Assembly (NCBI GenBank): GCA_040386935.1
Contig: JAZKEQ010000025.1
Location: forward strand, 46,713 to 110,712
From: JABMMZ01 sp040386935
Lineage (GTDB): Bacteria > Bacteroidota > Bacteroidia > NS11-12g > UBA955
Direction: 5' to 3'
DNA length: 64,000 nt
Shown: in pieces, positions 41,965 through 51,400 of the stretch
Position numbering within the stretch: position 1 is the first letter of the stretch
How the letters are laid out: every line of letters starts with the position of its first letter
Position numbers and translations under genes: made by a program
The notes under the pieces: generated by a model
Databases searched by the model: none
Told to the model about the DNA's origin: nothing
Seen by the model: only the letters and a program-made list of their open reading frames with translations

Positions 41965-42066
41965 AAAAAACTATACTCAATTGGAGTTTATTTCTATTGA
42001 TTAAAATAACAAATCAAAACATTTCACAACAAAGCAGAACGAAAGGTTGAAAAACAAACACTGACA

Positions 42067-43131
42067 ATGAGAATAAAATATCAAATTTTCGTGAGTTCGA
42101 CTTATGAAGACTTAAAAGAAGAAAGAGATTTAGTAATCAAAGCCATATTAGAGATGGGGCATATACCTGTAGGCATGGAAATGTTCAGTGCTGGTGATGA
42201 GGAGCAATGGAAATTGATTCAAAGACAAATTGAAGATTGTGACTATTATGTTGTAATAACCGCACATAGATATGGCTCCATGGATGGGAAAATTAGTTTT
42301 ACTGAAAAAGAATATGATTATGCGTTTGATTTAGGTATTCCTACTTTGGGGTTTATCATTCAAGATAAAGCCAATTGGCCTGTTGCAAAAAGTGACACAG
42401 AAACAGATAAGAAAAAAAGACTAGAAAAATTTAAAACAAAAATTAAAAAGAAAATAGTTAGTTATTGGACAAATAAGGAAGATTTATATGGTAAAGTTTC
42501 ATTGGCATTAATAAAACAATTTACTACAAACCCAAGAGCTGGATGGGTAAAGGCAAGTGAAACTACAGGTCCAGAAGTCTTAAATGAATTATCAAGATTA
42601 AGCAAAGAGAACTCTAGTTTGCGAGAACACATTATTGAACTTGACAAACAAATTGTCAAAGACGAATCCGAAAAATACGATAAAATAATTACTACTTTAA
42701 ATAATCATAAAATCGCAGTAAGTTTTTTTTATAAAAATGGCAAAGATTGGGAAGACTCAAGGAACTTTGATTTTCTTGAATTATTTAAATTACTTGCTCC
42801 TGAACTAATGGTTGAAAAGTCTACAGAAGCGACTGCAAAATACATTGGGTTAATGAAGAAGCCAAAGCAGAGAAAAGAAATTCGTGACAATTTTCCAATT
42901 CCAAGCAATACAACAAAAACAATATTAGCAGATCTAGTTGTATTAGACCTAGTAAAACCATCTTCTAAAAAACACAGCTTGAAAGATACAAATGATTATT
43001 GGACTATTACGGAAGAAGGTAAAAATGTTTTTAAAGCAATAAGAAGAAACATTATTGAGAAAAATGATTTTGATTTCGACCTAAATTACATAGACTTTGA
43101 CTTTGCAACAGAAGATGATGAGAAGAAGTAA
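42067..43131 (+). CDS. DUF4062-domain protein with C-terminal helical/winged-helix part
   Basis: The protein has 354 residues. The N-terminal 95 are DUF4062: YQIFVSSTYEDLKEERDLVIKAILEMGHIPVGMEMF, QIEDCDYYVVITAHRYGS and FTEKEYDYAFDLGIPTLGFI. This domain has a TIR-like layout and is found mainly at the N-terminus of predicted conflict proteins, often with STAND ATPases. A coiled-coil stretch follows (about 175-215). A C-terminal winged-helix-like region (about 270-335, TTKTILADLVVLDLVKPS... YWTITEEGKNVFKAIRR) comes next, then an acidic tail. No NTPase domain is present. Together with the caspase-like gene upstream it may form a two-gene defence unit; this is inferred. Confidence 0.85.
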   Translation: MRIKYQIFVSSTYEDLKEERDLVIKAILEMGHIPVGMEMFSAGDEEQWKLIQRQIEDCDYYVVITAHRYGSMDGKISFTEKEYDYAFDLGIPTLGFIIQDKANWPVAKSDTETDKKKRLEKFKTKIKKKIVSYWTNKEDLYGKVSLALIKQFTTNPRAGWVKASETTGPEVLNELSRLSKENSSLREHIIELDKQIVKDESEKYDKIITTLNNHKIAVSFFYKNGKDWEDSRNFDFLELFKLLAPELMVEKSTEATAKYIGLMKKPKQRKEIRDNFPIPSNTTKTILADLVVLDLVKPSSKKHSLKDTNDYWTITEEGKNVFKAIRRNIIEKNDFDFDLNYIDFDFATEDDEKK

Positions 43132-43318
43132 TTAATACTGATTAAACGAATTTTACGTCATTAAGTGAAATGTAATTTTGTCACCTTTCTGTTTCTATTA
43201 AATTTAGTAATCGTAAACTGCTTTGCATATTGAAACTAGCACAAGTTTAAAAGTCATATACATACCCCCCTGTTCCCAACCTATTACCAACACCCTGCCC
43301 TCAATTCAAAAAAATTAA

Positions 43319-43326
43319 TACCTTTG
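43319..43326 (+). promoter_or_regulatory. bio operon -7 box TACCTTTG
   Basis: There is an exact TAnnTTTG box followed by C, 22 bases before the bioB ATG. The 190 bases upstream contain no gene. No BirA-type operator palindrome was recognised. Confidence 0.6.
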
Positions 43327-43348
43327 CCCCTCCTAAAATTGTATTGAT

Positions 43349-44323
43349 ATGACCATAAGAACGAATTGGACCCTGAGTGAAATCACCGACATTTATAACA
43401 AACCCCTGCTCGATCTGATATTTGAATCGGCCAGCGTACACCGCCAAAACAAAGCCTACAGCGAGGTGCAAATAAGCAGCCTTATCTCTATAAAAACTGG
43501 TGGCTGTAAAGAGGATTGCGCCTATTGCCCACAAGCCGCCCGCTACCATACCGATATTGAAGTGCAACCACTAATGACAGTAGATGCCGTAAAAGAACGC
43601 GCTGCTGTGGCCAAAGTCAACGGTGCATCGCGCCTGTGCATGGGTGCTGCTTGGAGAGAGGTAAGAGACAACCGCGACTTCGACCGCGTACTGGAAATGG
43701 TAAGCGAGGTAAATGATATGGGCATGGAAGTGTGCTGCACCCTGGGCATGCTTACCTACGAGCAAGCTGAGCGCCTGAAGGAGGCCGGTTGCTTTGCCTA
43801 TAATCACAACATCGATACATCGAGCGATAATTACGAAAACATCATCACCACCCGTACCTACGAAGACCGCTTAAATACACTGAACAATGTGCGCAAAGCC
43901 AAGCTGAGCGTTTGTTGCGGTGGTATTGTTGGCCTGGGCGAAACGGACGAGGACCGTGTAAAAATGTTGCACACCCTCTCCACCATGGAAGTACACCCCG
44001 ACTCAGTGCCTATTAATGCACTGGTAGCTGTGGAAGGTACGCCCCTTGAAAATAACACCCGCATTGGCATTGATGTAATGCTGCGCATGATAGCAACCGC
44101 CCGCATTATAATGCCTAAGAGTGTGGTGCGCCTTTCGGCAGGTAGAAATGAAATGAGCATGGCCGAACAAGCCCTTTGTTTTATGGCCGGTGCCAATTCC
44201 ATATTTGCCGGTGAAAAACTATTGACTACACCTAATCCGGATTTCGATACCGATATGCAAATGTTTAAAACCCTTGGCCTAACACCAAGAAAAGCATTTA
44301 AAGACGTAGCCGAAACTGTATAA
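43349..44323 (+). CDS. bioB: Biotin synthase
   Basis: The 324-residue radical-SAM enzyme has the cluster-binding motif C53-x3-C57-x2-C60 (GGCKEDCAYCPQ). Further family blocks are RLCMGAAWR, YNHNIDTS, GGIVGLGET and the late RLSAGRNEMS, whose Arg binds the [2Fe-2S] cluster. It inserts sulfur into dethiobiotin as the last step of biotin synthesis. It is the first gene of a compact operon, with bioF 10 bases downstream. Confidence 0.98.
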   Translation: MTIRTNWTLSEITDIYNKPLLDLIFESASVHRQNKAYSEVQISSLISIKTGGCKEDCAYCPQAARYHTDIEVQPLMTVDAVKERAAVAKVNGASRLCMGAAWREVRDNRDFDRVLEMVSEVNDMGMEVCCTLGMLTYEQAERLKEAGCFAYNHNIDTSSDNYENIITTRTYEDRLNTLNNVRKAKLSVCCGGIVGLGETDEDRVKMLHTLSTMEVHPDSVPINALVAVEGTPLENNTRIGIDVMLRMIATARIIMPKSVVRLSAGRNEMSMAEQALCFMAGANSIFAGEKLLTTPNPDFDTDMQMFKTLGLTPRKAFKDVAETV

Positions 44324-44333
44324 ACACAATGCG

Positions 44334-45449
44334 ATGCCTACCTCTACCGCTTTTGATGAAGTACTGAAAGAGAAATTGTGGTTGCGGCAATCAACGGGAT
44401 TATTGCGTGAGCTAATAACGGCTGATACGGATTTTATAGATTTTTGCTCAAACGATTATTTGGGCTATGCCCGCCTTGCCGAATTACAACCTGCTACACA
44501 TGCCATGAATGGTGCTACGGGCTCGCGCCTGGTAAGTGGCAATACCACTGCTATAGAACAAACCGAAGCCCTAGTGGCCCACTACCACGGTGGCCAAGCG
44601 GCCTTGATATTTAACAACGGCTATGCCGCCAACATCGGCCTGCTGAGCAGCATAGCACAAAGGGGTGACACCATTATAATAGATGAATTGGCCCATGCCA
44701 GTATCATAGATGGCGCGCGACTAAGTCTTGCACAACACTACAAATTCAAGCACAACGATATTGAAGATCTGGAGAAAAAAATTCGCTTGGCAAAAGGTAC
44801 TTGCTTTGTAGTCACCGAATCACTGTTCTCCATGGATGGCGATATGGCACCACTGCAATCAATAGCAACACTATGCGCACAGCACGGTGCATTATTAATA
44901 GTTGACGAAGCCCATGCCACGGGCGTATATGGCAGCAAGGGCGATGGCCTGGTAGCTGAACTGGAATTGCAGGAGCAGGTATTTGCACGCGTGTTTACAT
45001 TCGGCAAAGCATTGGGCCTGCACGGTGCTGCTGTAGTAGGCAGCCATACATTGCGTCAATACCTGATTAACCATGCCCGCAGTTTTATTTACAGCACAGC
45101 ATTGCCTCCGCATGCCTCTGCGCAAATTGCAACAGCCTATACTTTATTACCCCATGCCGACCGAGCGCAACTGATGGCACTTATCGCACATTTTAAAACT
45201 GCTATTAAACAATTGAGCGGCTATACATTTATCGACAGCCACTCGCCTATTCAGGCTTTGATAATTGGCAGTAATGATGTGGCTAAACAACTATCGGCAC
45301 ACTTACTCAATAACGGTTATTTTGTAAAGGCCATTCTGTCGCCAACTGTACCTGTGGGTACCGAGCGACTGAGAATATGCCTGCACTTACACAATACCAA
45401 AACGGATATCGATCAATTAATTTCTCACATTCAATCCTTTAAAGCATGA
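44334..45449 (+). CDS. bioF: 8-amino-7-oxononanoate synthase
   Basis: The 371-residue PLP enzyme joins L-alanine and pimeloyl thioester. It has DFCSNDYLGYARL, GATGSRLVSGNT, VDEAHATGVYG and the PLP lysine K225 in TFGKALGLHGAAV. The start ATG at 44334 is 10 bases after bioB. Its stop overlaps the bioD start by 4 bases. A related KBL enzyme is excluded by the operon setting. Confidence 0.95.
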   Translation: MPTSTAFDEVLKEKLWLRQSTGLLRELITADTDFIDFCSNDYLGYARLAELQPATHAMNGATGSRLVSGNTTAIEQTEALVAHYHGGQAALIFNNGYAANIGLLSSIAQRGDTIIIDELAHASIIDGARLSLAQHYKFKHNDIEDLEKKIRLAKGTCFVVTESLFSMDGDMAPLQSIATLCAQHGALLIVDEAHATGVYGSKGDGLVAELELQEQVFARVFTFGKALGLHGAAVVGSHTLRQYLINHARSFIYSTALPPHASAQIATAYTLLPHADRAQLMALIAHFKTAIKQLSGYTFIDSHSPIQALIIGSNDVAKQLSAHLLNNGYFVKAILSPTVPVGTERLRICLHLHNTKTDIDQLISHIQSFKA

Positions 45450-46069
45450 GCATAATTATAGCAGGTATACACACAGGCATTGGCAAAACCATTTGCTCCG
45501 CTGTTATTTGTCAGGGACTGGGTTACGATTACTGGAAACCTGTACAGGCCGGAGATTTGGAAACATCGGACAGTGTGTTCATTAAACAACATGTTACCAA
45601 TATCAATTGCACCATACATCCTGAAGCCTATCGGCTTACGGCACCTGTGTCGCCACACGATGCGGCCGAGCGCGATGGTTTGCTGATACGCCCCGATCAT
45701 TTCAAACTACCCGTTACCGACAATCAACTGTTGGTAGAAACAGCAGGTGGTATTATGACCCCACTTGCACCCGGCTACCTCAACATTGATTTAATAGAAC
45801 AACTGGCACTGCCTGTGATATTAGTGGCAGGTACTTACCTGGGCAGTATCAATCACACCCTGCTTTCAATAGCGGCATTGCAACAGCGCAACATATTGGT
45901 GAACGGCATTGTGTTCAGCGGTGAAATGAATGCAGCGGGAAAAAACTTTATTTTAAAACACACAGGCATTACCAATCTGTTCAACATTCCCCACCTGCCA
46001 ATAGTGAACAGAGACATTATACACACCGCCACACAGGTGATACAAATTAAAACAACTGCTGATGACTAA
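45446..46069 (+). CDS. bioD: Dethiobiotin synthetase
   Basis: The 207-residue ATP-dependent ligase closes the ureido ring of dethiobiotin. Its P-loop is GIHTGIGKT (residues 7-15). DYWKPVQAGD, SPHDAAERDG and VETAGGIMTPL are the substrate and metal segments. It overlaps bioF (ATGA) and bioA by 8 bases, so the three genes are translated together. Confidence 0.96.
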   Translation: MSIIIAGIHTGIGKTICSAVICQGLGYDYWKPVQAGDLETSDSVFIKQHVTNINCTIHPEAYRLTAPVSPHDAAERDGLLIRPDHFKLPVTDNQLLVETAGGIMTPLAPGYLNIDLIEQLALPVILVAGTYLGSINHTLLSIAALQQRNILVNGIVFSGEMNAAGKNFILKHTGITNLFNIPHLPIVNRDIIHTATQVIQIKTTADD

Positions 46070-47342
46070 CACAACCAACCACATCTGGCATCCCTTTACA
46101 CAAATGCAATTGGCAGATGCACCCATTCATATTTCACATGGCAAAGATGCCTTGCTATTCGACACCGATGGCAACGAATACATAGATGCAATATCATCAT
46201 GGTGGGTGAATATTCATGGCCATGCTAACGAGGCAATAGCAAAAGCCATAGCCGAACAAGCCTTACAACTGGAACAGGTGATATTTGCAGGCTTTATACA
46301 TACACCTGCCATTCAATTATCGGAGCGCATCATTCAACTACTGAACAATCATTTCAGCAAAGTTTTTTTCTCTGATAATGGATCAACAGCCGTAGAAGTG
46401 GCTGTAAAAATGGCATTGCAATACTGGCACAATAAAGGTGTAACAGGTAAAACAAAAATACTGGCATTAGAAAACGGCTACCATGGCGATACATTTGGTG
46501 CCATGTCGGTAGGTGGTCGCAGTGCTTTTAATGCGCCTTTTGAAAATCACTTATTCGAAACCATTTATATCCCAACACCTACTGCTGATAATATAGATGA
46601 TTGTCTGAAAATGATTGCTGATGCTGCAAAAACAGGCACCGTAGCAGGCTTTATTTTTGAACCATTGATACAAGGTTCGGGTGGTATGATTATGTACGAA
46701 CCTGAGCATTTGGAAGCCATGATTCGCGAAGCAAAAAGCCATGACATCATTTGCATAGCCGATGAAGTAATGACGGGTTTCGGTCGCACAGGAAAATTAT
46801 TTGCCATAGATTACATTGACACAAAACCCGATATCATTTGTCTTTCAAAAGGATTGACCGGTGGTTTTATGCCCATGGGTTTAACAGTATGTACCGAAGA
46901 TATTTACAACGCCTTTCTTTCTGACGACAGAAAAAAAACCTTGTTTCACGGTCATTCCTACACCGCTAATCCATTGGCTTGCGCAGCTGCTTTGGCCTCT
47001 ATCAAACTGGTGAACCACGACAGAAAAAGTGATATCATCGCCATTAAATTATCGCATGCCAATTTCATCCACGAGATAAAGGACCACCCTGCAATAAAAG
47101 ATGTAAGACACCGAGGCACCATACTCGCCATAGAATTTAAAACCCCTGAAGACACTTCTTATTTCAATAGTTTCAGAGACAGGGCCTACAAGTATTACAT
47201 CAGTCGTGGTGTACTGCTGCGCCCGCTCGGCAATGTGGTGTATATCATGCCACCCTATTGTATTACCATTGAACAACTCGATAAAGTATACAGCGTACTC
47301 AAACAATCTCTCACCGATTTAACTACTCATACAGCACAATAA
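46062..47342 (+). CDS. bioA: Adenosylmethionine-8-amino-7-oxononanoate aminotransferase
   Basis: The 426-residue class III PLP aminotransferase makes 7,8-diaminononanoate, using SAM as amino donor in the classic enzyme. IWHPFTQMQLAD and SSWWVNIHGHAN at the N-terminus are BioA hallmarks. The PLP lysine is K263 in CLSKGLTGGFMP, with ADEVMTGFGRTG before it. Its TAA overlaps the ATG of the next gene by one base (TAATG). Confidence 0.97.
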   Translation: MTNTTNHIWHPFTQMQLADAPIHISHGKDALLFDTDGNEYIDAISSWWVNIHGHANEAIAKAIAEQALQLEQVIFAGFIHTPAIQLSERIIQLLNNHFSKVFFSDNGSTAVEVAVKMALQYWHNKGVTGKTKILALENGYHGDTFGAMSVGGRSAFNAPFENHLFETIYIPTPTADNIDDCLKMIADAAKTGTVAGFIFEPLIQGSGGMIMYEPEHLEAMIREAKSHDIICIADEVMTGFGRTGKLFAIDYIDTKPDIICLSKGLTGGFMPMGLTVCTEDIYNAFLSDDRKKTLFHGHSYTANPLACAAALASIKLVNHDRKSDIIAIKLSHANFIHEIKDHPAIKDVRHRGTILAIEFKTPEDTSYFNSFRDRAYKYYISRGVLLRPLGNVVYIMPPYCITIEQLDKVYSVLKQSLTDLTTHTAQ

Positions 47343-47947
47343 TGGAACATCTTTTCACAACTATAGTTAACAACAATGCCCTGCACAGCAAATGGCTGAA
47401 CACCCTTTCGATGATGGAAAATGCAGGTGCTAAAAAAATAAAAAACTGCGAACACCCGGTATTGGTAAATGAAATAATTTTAAAACACTCAGCCGAAGAA
47501 GCCCGTCATGCCTATTACTTAAAGAAACAAATCAGCAAGTTGCAAAACGAAAGCTGCCCTACTTATGAGAAAAAATATTTGATGGCGCCCGATCAAAGTT
47601 ATTTCTACCTGCATGCATTGGATGTACAGGTATGTCGTTATTTAAAAAACAATTACGGCTACAAGGGCGATGATTTAAAATATGCCGCATACCTATTGGT
47701 AACCTATGCCATAGAAGTAAGAGCCGATGATTTGTATCCCAAATACCAAGCAGTATTAACAGCGCATGGTTGCAAGGTAAATGTTAAAACCATTATTGCT
47801 GAAGAAGAAAACCACCTGCATGAAATGAAACAACAGCTGGAAGTATTTTCGCCCAATTGGCATCAACTGTGTGAAGATGCCTTGCAATTGGAAACCGCCC
47901 TTTACAATGACTGGATCAAAGCACTTGAAAAAGAAGTAGCCGCTTAA
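47342..47947 (+). CDS. Ferritin-like putative di-iron protein in the biotin operon
   Basis: The protein has 201 residues, all alpha-helical, with no signal peptide. It shows a complete ferritin-like ligand set: E26 in the first long helix, E53-x2-H56 (AEEARHAYYLK), E125 (YAIEVRADD) and E155-x2-H158 (EEENHLHEM). That is two Glu plus two E-x2-H pairs on four helices, as in di-iron oxygenases and hydroxylases of the MiaE/ferritin-like clan. It starts at the bioA stop (TAATG), so it is almost certainly made with the biotin enzymes. No bioC or bioH is nearby. A role in making the pimeloyl chain, by oxidative cleavage of an acyl chain, is a reasonable hypothesis and no more. Confidence 0.8.
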   Translation: MEHLFTTIVNNNALHSKWLNTLSMMENAGAKKIKNCEHPVLVNEIILKHSAEEARHAYYLKKQISKLQNESCPTYEKKYLMAPDQSYFYLHALDVQVCRYLKNNYGYKGDDLKYAAYLLVTYAIEVRADDLYPKYQAVLTAHGCKVNVKTIIAEEENHLHEMKQQLEVFSPNWHQLCEDALQLETALYNDWIKALEKEVAA

Positions 47948-47954
47948 CCTGCCA

Positions 47955-47986
47955 TTTGTTTGCACTCAAATGTTTTACTACATTTG
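47955..47986 (+). promoter_or_regulatory. Full Bacteroidota promoter (TTTG -33, TACATTTG -7)
   Basis: TTTG at 47955-47958, a 20-base spacer and TACATTTG at 47979-47986 match both consensus elements and the usual spacing. It lies 25 bases before the GTG of the thioesterase gene, so that gene can be expressed apart from the bio operon. Confidence 0.75.
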
Positions 47987-48011
47987 TCCAAAACCCATTT
48001 GAATAGGCACA

Positions 48012-48431
48012 GTGGAAACATTTAATACTTCATTAACATTAAGAATCGACTGGAGTGAACTCGACTTATTTGGTCATGTGAACAATGTCGAATTTTTTAA
48101 ATACATACAGGCCTCACGCGTTAACTATTGGGACAGCATTGGTTTGACCTACCTGTTCACCGAATCTAAACTAGGTCCTATGTTGGCATCTACTGAATGT
48201 CAGTTTAAAAAGCCCCTGTTTTATCCGGGTGAAATTACTGTATTGGCAAAGGTTGATTTTATCAAGAACTCAAGCTTTGGTTTAACCCACGCCATTGTGG
48301 ATCAGCATGGTGATGTGGCCGCTACAGGTAAAGACATTGTGGTGTATTACGATTACAACAACCATCACAAATTAGCGCTTCCCGATTACATCAGAGAAAG
48401 AATTTATCAAAGGGAACAAAAGCGTTTTTAA
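48012..48431 (+). CDS. Hot-dog-fold acyl-CoA/acyl-ACP thioesterase (4HBT type)
   Basis: The 139-residue protein has a GTG start at 48012; no in-frame ATG lies nearby. The hot-dog signature is clear: LRIDWSELDLFGHVNNVEFFKYIQASRVNYWDSIG, where the Asp-x-FGHVNN stretch carries the catalytic acid region of YbgC/4HBT thioesterases. FKKPLFYPGEITVLAKV follows. It hydrolyses a thioester of CoA or ACP. It follows the biotin operon by 64 bases but has its own promoter; a link to pimeloyl release is possible but unproven. Confidence 0.88.
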   Translation: METFNTSLTLRIDWSELDLFGHVNNVEFFKYIQASRVNYWDSIGLTYLFTESKLGPMLASTECQFKKPLFYPGEITVLAKVDFIKNSSFGLTHAIVDQHGDVAATGKDIVVYYDYNNHHKLALPDYIRERIYQREQKRF

Positions 48432-51400
48432 TTACCAGAGTAAAGTAACAGTACCTCTTATTTTCTTATCCTGATTGCGGTAATCGGTTAAGGTTAATAT
48501 ATACACAAAAGTACCTACGGGACATAGCTTACCCATATAGGTGCCGTCCCATGTTTCACCGGGTGTTTCACTGTCAAATACTTTTTCGCCCCAGCGGTTA
48601 TAGATTTTAAATGAATATTGGCGGGCTACTAACATTCCCTGAGGACCGAAGCCTTCGTTGATGCCATCGCCATTTGGTGAAAAGGCTGTAGGAAAAAACA
48701 AATTGGTGCGCACAGATGCAAACACATTTTGTTGCAAAGTATTTTTACATCCGCGATGATCGGTTACAGTTAAGCGGGCATATACCGTAGCACTATCCAC
48801 CAAACTAATGGTCGTATCCGATTGCACACTGCTACCATAAGGCCCGAAGTTCCATAACAGCGATGTAGGTGTAGGCTGTGTAATGTCTTCGAATCGCATG
48901 TCTGTTTGCCCTTCTAATGCCATGATATCGTATTTGAAACGTGGGATAGGCAAACTGTAAACAATGGCAGCTCCGGGCAAATAAACACTGTCTGCACAGT
49001 TCTGATTGGTGACCACCTTTAAGCTAACATTGTACACGCCTGCTTTATCATATCGGTGTTTTACTGAATCAGAAAATGCAAATGTATTATCACCAAAGTA
49101 CCATCTACTTTGTAGAATATTGCCATTGGTCACTTTGGCAACAAACAAACTGCTGTCGCCTAAACAAACGGGGGCAATAGGTTGTATCTTTAATCCTGCT
49201 CCGGGGTGCAATGCAATATTCAGTTGACCGGTATCTGAACATCCTGAATCGGAAACAGAAATTAATTGCACGGTGTATGTGCCAGGATATTTGTATTTTT
49301 TTGCTGGCGGTAGTTTCAATATTGAAGATGTGGTATCACCAAAATTCCATTTGCTTGATACCAATTTGCCTTGTGCTATTTGAGAACTATCAGTATAAGT
49401 AAAGCTGTGCAATGAGAAACACTGAGAAGGAAATGGTGTTGAAATTTTTGCCAGTGGCGATGCATTGACATATACATAGTTTACCGCCTGACCTTTGCAA
49501 CCTTTCGTTGATGTGAGTATCAATCGCACAGGGAATTGTCCAATGCTATTGAACTTGTAATTGTTGACACTTGCAACATTTAGCATACTGTCATTGCCTA
49601 TCAACCATTTAATTTGTTGAATGCTATCGTTAGCAGATTGTCTGATATAATTCAGATTGAATTGCTGCTGTTTAAAACACTGCGACCAATCATTGATTCT
49701 GAATACAACCACAGGGTCTTTATCCAGTATGACAGTTTTTGTAATGCTATCCGTACAACCAAATATATTGGCAACTGTCAGTCGCGCCCATTGGGTGCCA
49801 CTGGTGGTATATATTTTTGTAATGGTATCTTTATTCAATATTGAAGCACCATTGCTAAACTGCCACAGTACAGGTTTTAAAATACCGGTATCGGCTACCG
49901 ATGTATTCATCATTGTAAAGTTATTGCCCGTAAAACACTGTTGCGAATCATTGATTACAAACTGCGCCTTTGGTGCGCCAAACATTTTAATGGATTGTTG
50001 AATGGTGTCCTTACAACTTTGAGGAGAAATAGCGATGAGTGTGGTTGAATAATTCCCTGCTTTTTTAAATTGATGAACAGCATGAATGATGGTATCGAAA
50101 GTACTGTCGCCAAATTGCCATTGGTATTTGAGGGGTTGATGAACACTCGTAGAAGTATTCACAAAATGCACGGTATCCTTGATACAAAACAGCGGATTCT
50201 TTAATGTAAAATTTGCCTCAGGGTTTTTATAAATTACAATTTTTCGCCTAAATGAGTCAAGGCAACCATTGTTATATTCATAAATTAAATGTGTGGTATA
50301 AGTCCCGGGCTGCGTGTATTTGCGAGGTGTGGTAGGATTGCCGTTACTAATCACAAAGCCCTCACTGAAATACCATTTAAATCTTTTGTGATAAGCCGAA
50401 TCGATGACGGTGTTATTTTTATAAACGATGTAGTTGGTATTAAAACAGGAGTCTATCTTCACTATATCAAACTGCGGGTCGGGCGAGGGCAAAATATCAA
50501 TGACCTTAAACGTATCATGCACACAATCGTTAACCGTGGTAACACGCAAATGTATCAGATAAGTATTGGCCTTGGTATACACATGGGGAATTACGGTGTC
50601 GTTATTGATGATATTCTGATCGCCAAAATCCCATTGATTGGTAACAATGCTATCAATAGAATGACTGGTATTGGTGAATATGATGGGTCTGTTTTTATTG
50701 AGACAAAAATGGGTATCAGTTAAAGTAAATCGGGCAACGGGAAAAGGGAAATTTTTAAGGTTCAATGTATCGCGAGTAGTACACCCATTGCGTCCTGTAA
50801 CACTTACCCAATACTGACCGGGATAGCGTATGGTTCTGTAATACACCCCACTCCCATTCTCCCAAGTATAGTAATTATGTCTGTTAAAATTGTTGCAGAA
50901 CAACTCGAGATCAAGATAGCCGCATATCAAAGTATCATTGATTAAAATGGGCATTTTACTGCCTACTCCAAAGTACAATTTCTTTCTCACTGAATCCAGT
51001 GCATTGGTCCGTACATGATTGTAATACATAGTGACTGAAATAAAACCGGTATCGGGTACTTTGTATCGGAATGAATCACCTGTAAACTGTCTGTATTTAT
51101 TGTTATAGCTCCATTTGAAATTGGTAAAACTATCACTCTTTGCAACCTTAAATTTTGAGGTGTCATTATAGCATTGCGTATTCGAATAAAAATCCGGTCT
51201 CAGTTTTTTGAAGCTCGTTGTGGCATTGTAAACATTGCCCTCGTGTTGTGCATACCCATAATAATTTGCTTGAAATCCCTTTGGACTATTGAGTGTATAA
51301 AGGGAATCTTTCATTTTAAATTGTGTGTACGCCATGCCACCTGATATAGGTTTCCATAACTTGGGAGCCACCTTATTGCCATTGATTGTAAATACTGCAG

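Noticed and set aside
43132..43348. BirA operator upstream of bioB
   Set aside because: No convincing long inverted repeat was found around the -7 box; control could be elsewhere or absent.
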